A stretch of 64,000 bases of DNA from Nocardioides speluncae. Lineage in GTDB: Bacteria; Actinomycetota; Actinomycetes; Propionibacteriales; Nocardioidaceae. The position numbers were made by a program, and so were the translations under genes. Positions 51,303 through 59,762 of the stretch are shown here, piece after piece (the first letter of the stretch is position 1; the number at the start of each line of letters is the position of its first letter). The stretch is taken from contig NZ_QEOO01000050.1 of NCBI RefSeq assembly GCF_003121585.1, forward strand, positions 86,723-150,722. Direction: 5' to 3'. The notes beneath the pieces were generated by a model. It was not told where the DNA came from. It saw only the letters and a list, made by a program, of their open reading frames with translations, and did not search any database.

Positions 51303-53321
51303 TCAGGGCTGGGTGAAGCGGCCGGTCAGGGTGACGCCGGAGTACGCGGCGTAGCCCTGGACGAGGACGTGGTACGTGCCGGCCCGAGCCGTGGTGATGT
51401 TGCACGTCTCGGTATTGGTGGAGCTCCACGAGCGGCAGTCGTAGCTGCTCGTCGTGGGCGCCGTACCGAACTTCACGTAGAGGTCGGCGTCACCGGTGCC
51501 GCCGGCCAGCGTGAACCGCAGCCCGGTCGCGCCCGCCGGGACCACCAGCGTGTAGCGGGTCGCCGAGCCCCGGGCGCCGGAGATCCCGGTGACCGGGACC
51601 CCGTTGGTCAGCACGTTGGGAGCCGTGCCGCCGCTGATCGTCCAGGTGAACGACATGGAGCCGGTGGCCTGGGTCGAGTCCTTCGCGGTGACGGTGGCGT
51701 TGAAGGTGCCGGCCGCGGACGGCGTACCGGAGATCAGCCCGCTGGTCGCGTTGATCGACAGGCCGGTCGGCAGCCCGGTGGCCGAGTAGCTCAGCGTCTC
51801 GCCGGCGCCCGAGGAGGACGCGGTGATCTGCAGCGACGCCGCGGTGCCGACGGTGCCGGTCTTCGCGCCCGGGTTGGTGACCGTCACGGTGTTGCCGGTG
51901 CCGCTCTGCACCGCCTTGAGCGCGTCCACCTCACCGGAGCCGAACTTGGTCGGGTTGTTGAGGTTGATCGCCTGCGCGCCGAGGGCGTCGCGGATCTGGG
52001 TCGGCGTCCAGTCCGGGTGCTCACCGGCGAGCAGCGCGGCAACGCCGGCGGCGTGCGGCGAGGCCATCGAGGTGCCGGACAGGGTGGCGTAGCCGCCGCC
52101 GGGGACGGTCGAGTAGACGCTGGAGCCGGGTGCGGCCACGTCGATCTTGTTCAGGCCGTAGTTGGAGAACGACGACAGCGCCTGGGTCGAGGTCAGCGAC
52201 GACACGGTGACCACGCCGGGCAGCTCTGTCGGTACGTCGAGGCACGCGGTCGTGATCGGACGGCTGACCGGGGTCGAGTCGTTGGGGCTCGACGACTCGC
52301 TGGACGGCTTGTTGGCCAGGTCGGTCGAGTCGTTGCCGGCGGCGGCGACGTTGACCACGCCCTTGCCCACGGCGTACGCCGTGGCCCGCTTGACGCCCTC
52401 GGTGATGGCGGCCTGGTCGACGTTGGTCGGGCAGAGGTACATCCACGGGTCGGTGTAGTAGCTGTTGTTGGTGACCTCGAAGTCGTGGTCACCGGACCAC
52501 ATGAAGGCGCACACGGTGTTCTCGGGGAAGAACAGGCCGCTCGGGGTCTCCGCCACCCGGACCGAGGCGATCTTCACCGTCGGGGCGACGCCGATCATGC
52601 CCTTGCCGTTCTTGGCGGCGGCGATGGTGCCGGCAACGTGGGTGCCGTGCTGGTCGGTGTCGCGCCAGGAGCCCGCGCGGCTGTCGGCCTTGCCGTAGGC
52701 ACAGGACGCCGAGTTGGCGGCGTCGAAGTTGTCCTTGAGGTCGTAGTGCTGGTCGTCGACCCCAGTGTCGAGGACGCCGACGGTCACCGACGGCGAGCCG
52801 GTGTCGATCGCCCAGGCGTCGTCGGCGTTGATCTGGGTCATGTCCCAGCGGTTGGTCTCGCTGGCGGTCGGCGTGCTCTGCGAGGGCGACGACGGGATCG
52901 TCGGCGCGTACGCCTCCTGCGGTACGTCGCTCGTCCGGGTCGCGCCGACCTGCTGCACGTTGGCGTTGCCGCGCACCGTCGAGGCGAAGCTCGCCGAGGT
53001 CGAGTGCGCCACGATCACCCCGATCGCGTCGTACGACGAGAAAACGGTGCCGTCGGCCGCGGTCACGGCCGCCTTGCCCTCGGCGACCTTGGCCGGGTCG
53101 GTGATCACGAAGTAGGACCGCAGCCCGGCCTCCCAGCCACGCACCTCCGCCAGCGAGGCGTTGGGCTTGGACGGGCTCGCGTTCTTGCCGTCGTACGGGA
53201 CCGGGTCGCCTGCGACCGACGGCGCCGACTGGGCCGGCACGGCGAGCGCCAACCCGGCGGTGAGCGCCGCCAGCGCACCGGCTATGCCGACCCGACGGAC
53301 GCGAGCTGAGGTACGAGACAT
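51303..53321 (-). CDS. Secreted S8 family serine peptidase (subtilase)
   Basis: 672 residues. Signal peptide to about residue 32; a ~125-residue prodomain; then the subtilase catalytic domain with Asp185 (GVLDTGVDD), His225 (HGTHVAGTIAA) and Ser418 (SGTSMASPHAAG). After it come a putative Ig-like He_PIG domain (ATGLPTGLSINATSGLISGT) and a C-terminal pre-peptidase domain (GDADLYVKFG ... GTYHVLVQGY), which often aids secretion or binding. The ATG at 53321 has GGAG upstream. It is divergent from an acetyltransferase gene and followed by a hairpin. Confidence 0.92.
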   Translation of the reverse strand: MSRTSARVRRVGIAGALAALTAGLALAVPAQSAPSVAGDPVPYDGKNASPSKPNASLAEVRGWEAGLRSYFVITDPAKVAEGKAAVTAADGTVFSSYDAIGVIVAHSTSASFASTVRGNANVQQVGATRTSDVPQEAYAPTIPSSPSQSTPTASETNRWDMTQINADDAWAIDTGSPSVTVGVLDTGVDDQHYDLKDNFDAANSASCAYGKADSRAGSWRDTDQHGTHVAGTIAAAKNGKGMIGVAPTVKIASVRVAETPSGLFFPENTVCAFMWSGDHDFEVTNNSYYTDPWMYLCPTNVDQAAITEGVKRATAYAVGKGVVNVAAAGNDSTDLANKPSSESSSPNDSTPVSRPITTACLDVPTELPGVVTVSSLTSTQALSSFSNYGLNKIDVAAPGSSVYSTVPGGGYATLSGTSMASPHAAGVAALLAGEHPDWTPTQIRDALGAQAINLNNPTKFGSGEVDALKAVQSGTGNTVTVTNPGAKTGTVGTAASLQITASSSGAGETLSYSATGLPTGLSINATSGLISGTPSAAGTFNATVTAKDSTQATGSMSFTWTISGGTAPNVLTNGVPVTGISGARGSATRYTLVVPAGATGLRFTLAGGTGDADLYVKFGTAPTTSSYDCRSWSSTNTETCNITTARAGTYHVLVQGYAAYSGVTLTGRFTQP

Positions 53322-53449
53322 CCGAGACTCCGTTCCGAGACAGGAAGATGGGGCAAGACTGCGCACATCTTGCTGAGCGATCGTCGCGAGCGATACCCCG
53401 GAACCGGAGAAAGTGTTGGCAGAATCAGGCGATGGCAGGATCAGGCACC

Positions 53450-53983
53450 ATGACCGCGCTGCCGCCGGGAGTCCGGATCCGTCCGGCCACGCAGGCCGAC
53501 GCCGCGGCCGGCGCCGCGCTGCATCGAGCGTGCTGGCAGGAGGCCTACGCGCCGTACGCCGACCCCGGGCGCCTTACCGAGGCCACCGCCGACGAAGCCG
53601 ACTGGGAGAGCCGCTGGCGACAGCAGCTCGCCGCCGGGCCGCCGCGGCAGCTCGCCGTACACGAGGGCCACGGTCTGGTCGGCTTCGGCGTCACCGGGCC
53701 GTGCCGGGACCCCGACCTCGCCCATGCGGACGAGCTGTACGCGCTCTACGTCCGGCAGGCGTGGTGGGGCAGCGGGCTCGGCCAGGCCCTGCTGGACGCC
53801 GTACTCGGCGCGAACGCGTGCTCGCTCTGGGTGCTGGAGGACAACGCCCGGGCCCGCCGGTTCTACGAGCGCAACGGCTTCGTCACCGACGGGTCCCGGG
53901 AGCTGTACGAGCGGCTCGGCACCTGGGAGGTGCGGCTGGTCAGATCAGCACTGAGCACGGTCGTGCTATTCTCGAACTCGTGA
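53450..53983 (+). CDS. GNAT-family N-acetyltransferase
   Basis: About 177 residues. The acetyl-CoA fold shows VRIRPATQADAAAGAALH at the start, ELYALYVRQAWWGSGLGQALLDAV (motif A, Q/R-x-x-G-x-G/A) and LWVLEDNARARRFYERNGF (motif B). The substrate is unknown. ATGs at 53432 and 53450 are both possible. Its stop overlaps the GTG of the TetR gene by four bases, so the regulator is at least partly co-translated. Confidence 0.85.
   Translation: MTALPPGVRIRPATQADAAAGAALHRACWQEAYAPYADPGRLTEATADEADWESRWRQQLAAGPPRQLAVHEGHGLVGFGVTGPCRDPDLAHADELYALYVRQAWWGSGLGQALLDAVLGANACSLWVLEDNARARRFYERNGFVTDGSRELYERLGTWEVRLVRSALSTVVLFSNS
53954..53967 (+). promoter_or_regulatory. Palindrome just before the TetR-type gene
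   Basis: AGCACG-GT-CGTGCT has 6-base arms and is followed by TATTCT (53968-53973), a possible -10, 12 bases before the TetR GTG. It could be the operator of that regulator. It lies within the 3' end of the acetyltransferase gene. Confidence 0.42.
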
Positions 53984-54570
53984 GCAAGGGTCAGGAGACC
54001 AAGACCGCGATTCTCGACGAGGCCGCCCAGGTCGCGTCGAAGGTCGGCTTCAATGCGCTCACCATCGGTCACCTCGCCGACGTGACCAGCATGAGCAAGA
54101 GCGGCCTGTTCGCCCACTTCCGCTCCAAGGAGCAGCTCCAGCTGCAGACCCTGGAGCACGCCCGCCAGCAGATGGTCGACGTCGTGATCCGGCCGGCGCT
54201 GCGCGCGCCGCGCGGCGAGCCGCGGGTCCGCGAGCTGTTCGACCGCTGGCTCGACTGGGCCACCGACACCCTCTCCGGTGGCTGCATCTTCGTCGCCGCC
54301 TCCTTCGAGTACGACGACCAGCCCGGGCCGATGCAGGACGCGATCGTCGGCCAGAAACAGGAGTGGCGCGACCTGGTCGTCGGCGTCACCCGGATGGCGG
54401 TCACCGAGGGCCACTTCCGCGCCGACCTCGACCCGGAGCAGTTCGCCTTCGAGTTCGAGGCGATCACCGTCGGCTACCACCTCTACGTCCGGCTGCTGCA
54501 CGACGAGCAGGCGGCCAACCGCGTACGCACCGCGTTCGAGTCACTGCTCGCCGCGGCCCGCCCGACCTAA
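53980..54570 (+). CDS. TetR-family transcriptional regulator
   Basis: 196 residues. The N-terminal helix-turn-helix is clear: KTAILDEAAQVASKVGFNAL, then IGHLADVTSMSKSGLFAHF and RSKEQLQLQTLEHAR. The C-terminal ligand domain belongs to the TetR_C class found with hydrolases (CIFVAASFEYDDQPGPMQD). The start is GTG. It lies 23 bases before an alpha/beta hydrolase gene, which it probably controls. Confidence 0.88.
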   Translation: MSKGQETKTAILDEAAQVASKVGFNALTIGHLADVTSMSKSGLFAHFRSKEQLQLQTLEHARQQMVDVVIRPALRAPRGEPRVRELFDRWLDWATDTLSGGCIFVAASFEYDDQPGPMQDAIVGQKQEWRDLVVGVTRMAVTEGHFRADLDPEQFAFEFEAITVGYHLYVRLLHDEQAANRVRTAFESLLAAARPT

Positions 54571-54593
54571 CCACTCAACGAGGAGTTCTCTTC

Positions 54594-55490
54594 ATGGCCA
54601 AGGTGTCCTTCAAAAAAAGTACGACCGTTCGTGTTAAAAATGTCAGTTTGCGTAGGTTCTTCCGCACAGCCGAGGTGATCGCACCGTCGCTCGGCGGGCG
54701 GCTGGCCAGGCACCTGTGGTTCTCTGTGCCGGCCGGGCCGAGCCGGGTCCCGCTGCCCGACGGCGGCCGAAAGGTCTCGGTCACCGTCGGCGGCCAGACC
54801 GTCCGCGGCCACGTCTGGGGCGAGGGCCCGGTCATCTACTTCGTGCACGGCTGGGCGGGCAACTGCACCCAGTTCGCGGCGTACGTCGGGCCGCTGACCG
54901 CGGCCGGGTACCGCGTCGTACTCTTCGACGGCCTCGGTCACGGCGAGTCCGACCCCGGCCTGCAGGGCCGCCGCCGTACCAACGGAATCGAGCTCGGGCA
55001 CGCGCTGGACGCGATGGCCGCCGAGTTCGGGCCGGCGCATGCCGTGGTCGCGCACTCGATGGGCACGATCGCGACCTACCTCGCGCTTCGGTTCGGCTGG
55101 ACCGGGACCGCACGGCTGGTGCTGCTGGCGCCGATGGTGGAGGCGGCGTCGCTGTTCGCGGCGTTCCAGGAAGCGCTCGGGATCGGGCCGCGCACCAAGG
55201 CCGCATTCGACCGGCTCACCAAGGACTGGGTCAGGATCCCGGTCGACGAATTCGACGCCCGGATCCAGGCCAGCTACGCAGACCCGCTGCCGACCCTGGT
55301 CCTGCACGACCGCAAGGACCGGCAGACGCCGTACACCGACGCCGTCGCGCTCGTCGACGCCCTCCCCGACGCTGAGCTGGTCAGCACCGACGGCCTAGGC
55401 CACAACCGGATCATCAGCGACCCCGGCGTCCTCCGCGAGGTCGTCATGTTCCTCACCGACACCCGCGTGGACGAGTACTCCGTGGCCTAA
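54594..55490 (+). CDS. Alpha/beta hydrolase
   Basis: 298 residues. The core is typical: VIYFVHGWAGNCTQF (oxyanion loop), VVLFDGLGHGESD, the nucleophile elbow VVAHSMGT, the acidic residue in LVLHDRKDRQTPY, and the catalytic His in GLGHNRII. The substrate is unknown; lipase/esterase or epoxide-type chemistry is possible. GAGGAG lies before the ATG. The first ~20 codons are AT-rich and Lys-rich (KKSTTVRVKNVS), quite unlike the rest of the gene. Confidence 0.88.
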   Translation: MAKVSFKKSTTVRVKNVSLRRFFRTAEVIAPSLGGRLARHLWFSVPAGPSRVPLPDGGRKVSVTVGGQTVRGHVWGEGPVIYFVHGWAGNCTQFAAYVGPLTAAGYRVVLFDGLGHGESDPGLQGRRRTNGIELGHALDAMAAEFGPAHAVVAHSMGTIATYLALRFGWTGTARLVLLAPMVEAASLFAAFQEALGIGPRTKAAFDRLTKDWVRIPVDEFDARIQASYADPLPTLVLHDRKDRQTPYTDAVALVDALPDAELVSTDGLGHNRIISDPGVLREVVMFLTDTRVDEYSVA

Positions 55491-55525
55491 ATCTGGATAG
55501 TCGGCGCCCCCCAGCCGGGGACGGG

Positions 55526-55969
55526 TCAGCCGCCGCAGGTGCCGTACTGGGGCTCGTGGTCGATCAGCAGCCAGCCGTCGTCGGTCTTCTTCGCCTTGAA
55601 GCCTCCGAGGCGGCAGGCGTTACCACCCCAGTCGGCGAACTGGTCGGTCACCTCGGGGTAGTCCTCGTCGAACGCGTCGGCGTAGTCCAAGGCAACGTCA
55701 GCCTTGTCGGCCGCCTCCGCATCCACGGCGCCCGAGCAGCTCTCGGCACCGGCCGACTGCGCGTAGGCAGCCTGGCCTTCCTCGGTGAAGAGAGCGCAGA
55801 CACCGTCGTTGTCCGCCTCGGCCAGCCGGGTCGCGAACTCCCTGTGCAGGTCCTCCGGCGAGGCCTGGGCATCGGTCGAGCTGCTGCCCTCGCCCGTGCC
55901 ACCGCCGTCCCCGTCACCGCCGCCGTCGTCCTCGCCGCACCCCACTGCTGCCAGTCCGATCAGCACCAC
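55526..55969 (-). CDS. Lipoprotein of unknown function, start region possibly disrupted
   Basis: About 147 residues from a GTG at 55969. The lipobox is IGLAAVGC, then a flexible Gly/Asp run and a globular domain with three Cys (GVCALF, ESCSGA, NACRLG) ending in YGTCGG. As read, the signal peptide is only ~11 residues and lacks its positive start. In another frame an ATG at 55989 reads MRRRSRR just upstream, as if one base had shifted. Either the true start is unusual or an indel has broken it. The domain resembles small secreted nuclear-transport-factor-like lipoproteins, but I cannot name a family. Confidence 0.55.
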   Translation of the reverse strand: MVLIGLAAVGCGEDDGGGDGDGGGTGEGSSSTDAQASPEDLHREFATRLAEADNDGVCALFTEEGQAAYAQSAGAESCSGAVDAEAADKADVALDYADAFDEDYPEVTDQFADWGGNACRLGGFKAKKTDDGWLLIDHEPQYGTCGG

Positions 55970-56088
55970 CGTCGCGATCTCCGCCTCATCGTCGCCCCGT
56001 TCTGAGAGAAGTAAATTGCCGCACCGATCCAAGCAGAGCCGGGGTCCGGGTTGCCACCCGGTCCAGGGCGGCATGGGACGAAGCGGTG

Positions 56089-57951
56089 TCACCCCGTGAC
56101 GTGGTGCACGTAGCACCAGCGCCAGTCCTCGCCCGGCTCGGCGGACTCGATGACGGCGTGGGTGGTGTCGTAGAAGTGGCCGGTGGCGTGCCGGGCGGGT
56201 GAGGAGTCGCAGCAGCCGATGTTGCCGCAGTGCAGGCACTGGCGCAGCGAGACCCAGGTGCCGCCGTCGGCGACGCATTGCGCGCACACCGGCGACGGCT
56301 CGGTCTCGACTGCGGGGTGCTCGTCGAGGTGGGCACAGCCCGCGCCTCGGTTGACTCCTGCTCTGGTCACGACCAGCTCCTCCCGTTCGCGCGACGCCAC
56401 GTCGATCATGGACTCCTCGACGTCGAGCATGGCAAGTACGTCGGCCACCACGTCGGCCGGCACCTGCCCGGACGACCGCACCTCCAGCACTCTCCCCCGC
56501 TCGGCCTCGATCATCGCCAGCCGGGCACGCGCGTAGAGCTCGCTCGGTGGCTCACTGTCGGACGTGGTGGCCAGCCGCTCCCACGCCGCGAAGTTGCGCT
56601 GGTCCACGCGCTGCCGGATCAGGTCGGTGACGCCGTGCGGGTCGTCGTACTCGAGCCTCTCCAGCTCCTTGAGCCCGGCCTTGGACGCCTGCTGCAGCAG
56701 GGTTGCCCGGGCCAGCGCGTCCTCGTTCGGGTCGGGCGCCGGGACCTGCAACCGCCGGGCCAGCCACGGCAGGGTCATGCCCTGGATGAACAGGGTGCCG
56801 GCCAGCACCGAGAATGCGATCAGCAGCAGGATCTCGCGGTGCTCGGTGTCCTCCGGGATCACGAACGCGGCCGCCAGCGTGACCACGCCACGCATGCCGG
56901 CCCAGCCCAGGATGAACGTGTACGACGCCGGGGGGCGCCGGCCGCTGTCCCGGTCACGGCCCGGCCGCACCAGCAGGTAGCGCGCCGGGAAGACCCACAG
57001 CAGCCGGAGCACGATCACCGCGACCAGGGTGGCCCCGCAGACCAGGGCGATCCGGCCCGCGCTCACCTCGGACTCGCCGACGTCGCGCAGGATCCAGCGC
57101 GCCTGCAGGCCGAGCAGCAGGAACACCGCGTTCTCCAGCAGGAAGGCGATCGTCTGCCAGTTCATGCGCTCCGCGATCCGCGACTGCGCGGTCTGCAGGA
57201 TCGGCGCCTTGTGGCCGAGCAGCAGGCCGGCGACCACGACGGCGAGGACGCCGGACGCATGCACCTTCTCGGCGGCGATGTACGCCGCGAACGGGGTCAC
57301 CAGCGAGATCGCGGTGTCCAGCAGCGGGTCGGTGACCCGCTTGCGCAGCCAGGCGACCACGATGAACGCCACCAGGCCGAACAGCACGCCGCCGCCTGCC
57401 GCCAGTGCGAAGTCCGTGCCGACCTCCAGCAGTGTCACCCCGCCTGCACCGGCCGCGATGGCCGTCCTTAGCGCCACCAGCGCGGTCGCGTCGTTGAGCA
57501 GCGCCTCGCCCTCGAGGATGGTCACGATCCGCCGCGGCAGCCCGATCCGGCGCGCGATCGCGGTGGCCGCCACCGCGTCAGGCGGAGCCACGACCGCGCC
57601 GATCGCGAACGCCGCCCACCAGCTGATGCCCGGCAGCAGGGCGTGTACGACGACCGCGACACCGGCCGTCGTGAACGCCACCAGCCCGATCGACAGCAGC
57701 AGGATCGGGCGCCGGTTGGCGTTGAAGTCGACCAGCGAGGTCTGCACCGCGGCGGCGTACAGCAGGGGCGGCAGCAGGCCCAGCAGCACCACGTCGTGGG
57801 GCAGATGGACCACCGGGATCCCCGGGAGGTACGACGCGGTGATGCCGACCGCGATCAGCAGCAGCGGCGCCGCCAGGTCGAAGCGCTCGGCGATCGCGGT
57901 GACCGTTAGGACGGTGACGGCGAGCAGGACGAGGTAGAAGGCGATCTCCAC
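56089..57951 (-). CDS. CPA1-family Na+/H+ antiporter with a C-terminal UBP-type zinc finger
   Basis: 620 residues. The first ~400 form a cation:proton antiporter with about 12 helices: AVVAPPDAVAATAI (ion-binding Asp), ILEGEALLNDATALV and WAGMRGVVTLAAAF. A soluble, mostly helical linker (400-535) follows. The last ~80 residues form a UBP-type zinc finger: CAHLDEH, CAQC, CLHCGNIGCCDSS, ARHATGHFYDTTHAV and the final WRWCYVHH, with Cys/His spacing like that of eukaryotic ubiquitin-specific proteases. The ligand of this finger in bacteria is unknown. GTG start. The fusion is seen in one uninterrupted frame. Confidence 0.88.
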   Translation of the reverse strand: MEIAFYLVLLAVTVLTVTAIAERFDLAAPLLLIAVGITASYLPGIPVVHLPHDVVLLGLLPPLLYAAAVQTSLVDFNANRRPILLLSIGLVAFTTAGVAVVVHALLPGISWWAAFAIGAVVAPPDAVAATAIARRIGLPRRIVTILEGEALLNDATALVALRTAIAAGAGGVTLLEVGTDFALAAGGGVLFGLVAFIVVAWLRKRVTDPLLDTAISLVTPFAAYIAAEKVHASGVLAVVVAGLLLGHKAPILQTAQSRIAERMNWQTIAFLLENAVFLLLGLQARWILRDVGESEVSAGRIALVCGATLVAVIVLRLLWVFPARYLLVRPGRDRDSGRRPPASYTFILGWAGMRGVVTLAAAFVIPEDTEHREILLLIAFSVLAGTLFIQGMTLPWLARRLQVPAPDPNEDALARATLLQQASKAGLKELERLEYDDPHGVTDLIRQRVDQRNFAAWERLATTSDSEPPSELYARARLAMIEAERGRVLEVRSSGQVPADVVADVLAMLDVEESMIDVASREREELVVTRAGVNRGAGCAHLDEHPAVETEPSPVCAQCVADGGTWVSLRQCLHCGNIGCCDSSPARHATGHFYDTTHAVIESAEPGEDWRWCYVHHVTG

Positions 57952-58030
57952 CGCAACAGTGTCGTGCCTTGAGCCCTAGGAGGTGCGCATTCGCCCGCGG
58001 AGTGGCTGGCGCCGGCCCTAGCGTCGGCCC

Positions 58031-58765
58031 ATGCTGTCCAGAGAGAACGTCAAGATCATCGCCGTCGCCGCCGGCTGCCTGGTGGTCGGGCTGTCCCTGC
58101 CCGCGGCCGCCGAGCAGGCCCGCGCGATCTACGCCAACAACTCCGACAAGGTCGACGGCAAGCACGCCGTCGGCGCTGGGGCGAGTACGGCGCAGCGCAA
58201 GGGCAAGCTGGTCGCCACCAGGCCGACCACCGGCCGGCTGCCCGACAACATCATCAAGAAGGCGCCCGACGCGTCCCGGCTCGGCGGCTACACCCACGCC
58301 GCGCTGCGCACGATCCCGGTGCTGGTCCAGGGCGGTGCGCTCGCCGGTGGTGCCAGCGTGACCCCGGCCGGTGAGGTGGTGCTGCCGGTGAACGGGTCCG
58401 CGGCGTACAGCTTCGTCGTACCGCCCGACTACAAGGCCGGCAGCCCGCTCTCCGCCGACATGGTCATCCAGCACGGCAACGGCGGTCCGTGCCGGGCTAC
58501 GTTCCGGGTCGAAGGCGAGTCAGGTCCCACTTCCTCGGGGGCGATCAGCTTCGTCAACCGCTGGCGGTTCTCGGGCGACAGCATCCTCGGCACGGTCTCG
58601 TTCCCCAGCGGGTCCGGGTTGGTCGCGGCCAAGAAGACCGCGACCTGGCGCTACAGCGGCACCCGAGCCGGGCAGTTCATCCTGCTGACCGTGACCCGGA
58701 TCAACCAGGCCGGCGACACCTGTGGCTCCGCTGCCGCCCTCCGCGGGCTGCTGATCCGGTACTGA
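58031..58765 (+). CDS. Secreted protein of unknown function
   Basis: 244 residues. The N-terminal signal (VKIIAVAAGCLVVGLSLPAAA) is followed by NNSDKVDGKHAVGAGAS, a pattern of actinobacterial surface proteins, and a beta-rich domain with one Cys pair (GPCRATFRVE and GDTCGSAAAL). It is divergent from the antiporter gene and convergent with the AraC gene. The family is not recognised. Confidence 0.75.
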   Translation: MLSRENVKIIAVAAGCLVVGLSLPAAAEQARAIYANNSDKVDGKHAVGAGASTAQRKGKLVATRPTTGRLPDNIIKKAPDASRLGGYTHAALRTIPVLVQGGALAGGASVTPAGEVVLPVNGSAAYSFVVPPDYKAGSPLSADMVIQHGNGGPCRATFRVEGESGPTSSGAISFVNRWRFSGDSILGTVSFPSGSGLVAAKKTATWRYSGTRAGQFILLTVTRINQAGDTCGSAAALRGLLIRY

Positions 58766-58775
58766 CCCCCGGCGG

Positions 58776-59690
58776 TCACGCCGTCGGCTGGGCGACCCAG
58801 AGCATCGGGTCGCCCCAGCCGAGGTCGGTGACGCCGTGCTTGCCGAGTGCCAGGACGACGAGGGTACGGCGGTGCGCGGCGAAGGTCAGCACGTGCGCGA
58901 ACATGCCGCCGTACGTGAAGACCTCGGGCGGGTCGCACAGCGCATCGACGAACGTCTCGTCCAGGCGGCCGGCGTCGACGACCTCACGGACGTGGGTGAG
59001 GTAGGTCGGCCCCTCGGCGGCGAGCCGCTCGCGCAGCGACGAGAGCGACTCGTGCTCCTCGACCGACCAGTCGTACTCACGGTTCGCCAGCGCGGCGTTC
59101 CACATGCCCATCTGGCCGACCAGCCGGGACAGCAGGCTTCGGATCGTCTGCGGGTCGTCGTCGACGTTGAGCTCGATCGGCTCGTCGAGCTGCTCGTCGG
59201 TGAGCCGCTCGGCCAGCCGGACCATCTCGCCGGTGAGCCAGATGTGGTGCTCGACCATCTTGGTCAGCAGTTCCATGGCGGTGACTCCTTCTCGGGAGGG
59301 CAGCCGGATCGCTGCCGGTGGGTGGAAGTGCACGCCGCTCGGCGCCTCGAGCTGGATGTGCCCGGGAGACCGCCGCCACGCGCTCGGCGGCACGCCGTAC
59401 CCCTTCACGAACGCCCGGGTAAACGCCTCGTGACTGCCATATCCCGCCTCGACCGCGATGTCGATCAGCGGGGCCTGGGTGGTGATCATCCGGTACGCCG
59501 CGCGCTCCAGGAGAATCCGCCGCCGGAACGCTCGCGGGGCCTCCCCCGCAACCGAGCTGATGATCCGGTCCAGGTGGAACCGAGACACATAAAGGCGACC
59601 GGCCAGCTCCTCCGCGGTGGCCGCGTGATCGTCCAGCGCCTCGGCGAGGGCGTCCACGAAGGCGACGAAGGTGTCGGCTGCGACGGTCAT
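58776..59690 (-). CDS. AraC-family regulator fused to a DinB-like domain
   Basis: 304 residues. The first ~110 hold a two-part AraC helix-turn-helix (EELAGRLYVSRFHLDRIISS and IDIAVEAGYGSHEAFTRAFVKGYG). The C-terminal ~160 (from MELLTKMVEHHIWLTGEMVRLAERL) look like a DinB/YfiT-type four-helix domain with conserved His residues (MVEHH, FAHVLTFAAHRR) that may bind a metal or thiol. The domain order is the reverse of effector-first AraC proteins. The target genes are unknown. Confidence 0.85.
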   Translation of the reverse strand: MTVAADTFVAFVDALAEALDDHAATAEELAGRLYVSRFHLDRIISSVAGEAPRAFRRRILLERAAYRMITTQAPLIDIAVEAGYGSHEAFTRAFVKGYGVPPSAWRRSPGHIQLEAPSGVHFHPPAAIRLPSREGVTAMELLTKMVEHHIWLTGEMVRLAERLTDEQLDEPIELNVDDDPQTIRSLLSRLVGQMGMWNAALANREYDWSVEEHESLSSLRERLAAEGPTYLTHVREVVDAGRLDETFVDALCDPPEVFTYGGMFAHVLTFAAHRRTLVVLALGKHGVTDLGWGDPMLWVAQPTA

Positions 59691-59762
59691 GCACTCATCC
59701 TGACGGCGGGCCGCGACGGTGGCTTGATCGAGCTTGCGCTGTAGCGCAGTCGAACTGGCCGG

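Noticed and set aside
59735..59748. TGCGCT-GT-AGCGCA palindrome between the TetR and AraC genes
   Set aside because: The arms are only 6 bases and GC-rich, no T-run follows, and similar short palindromes are expected by chance in this base composition.
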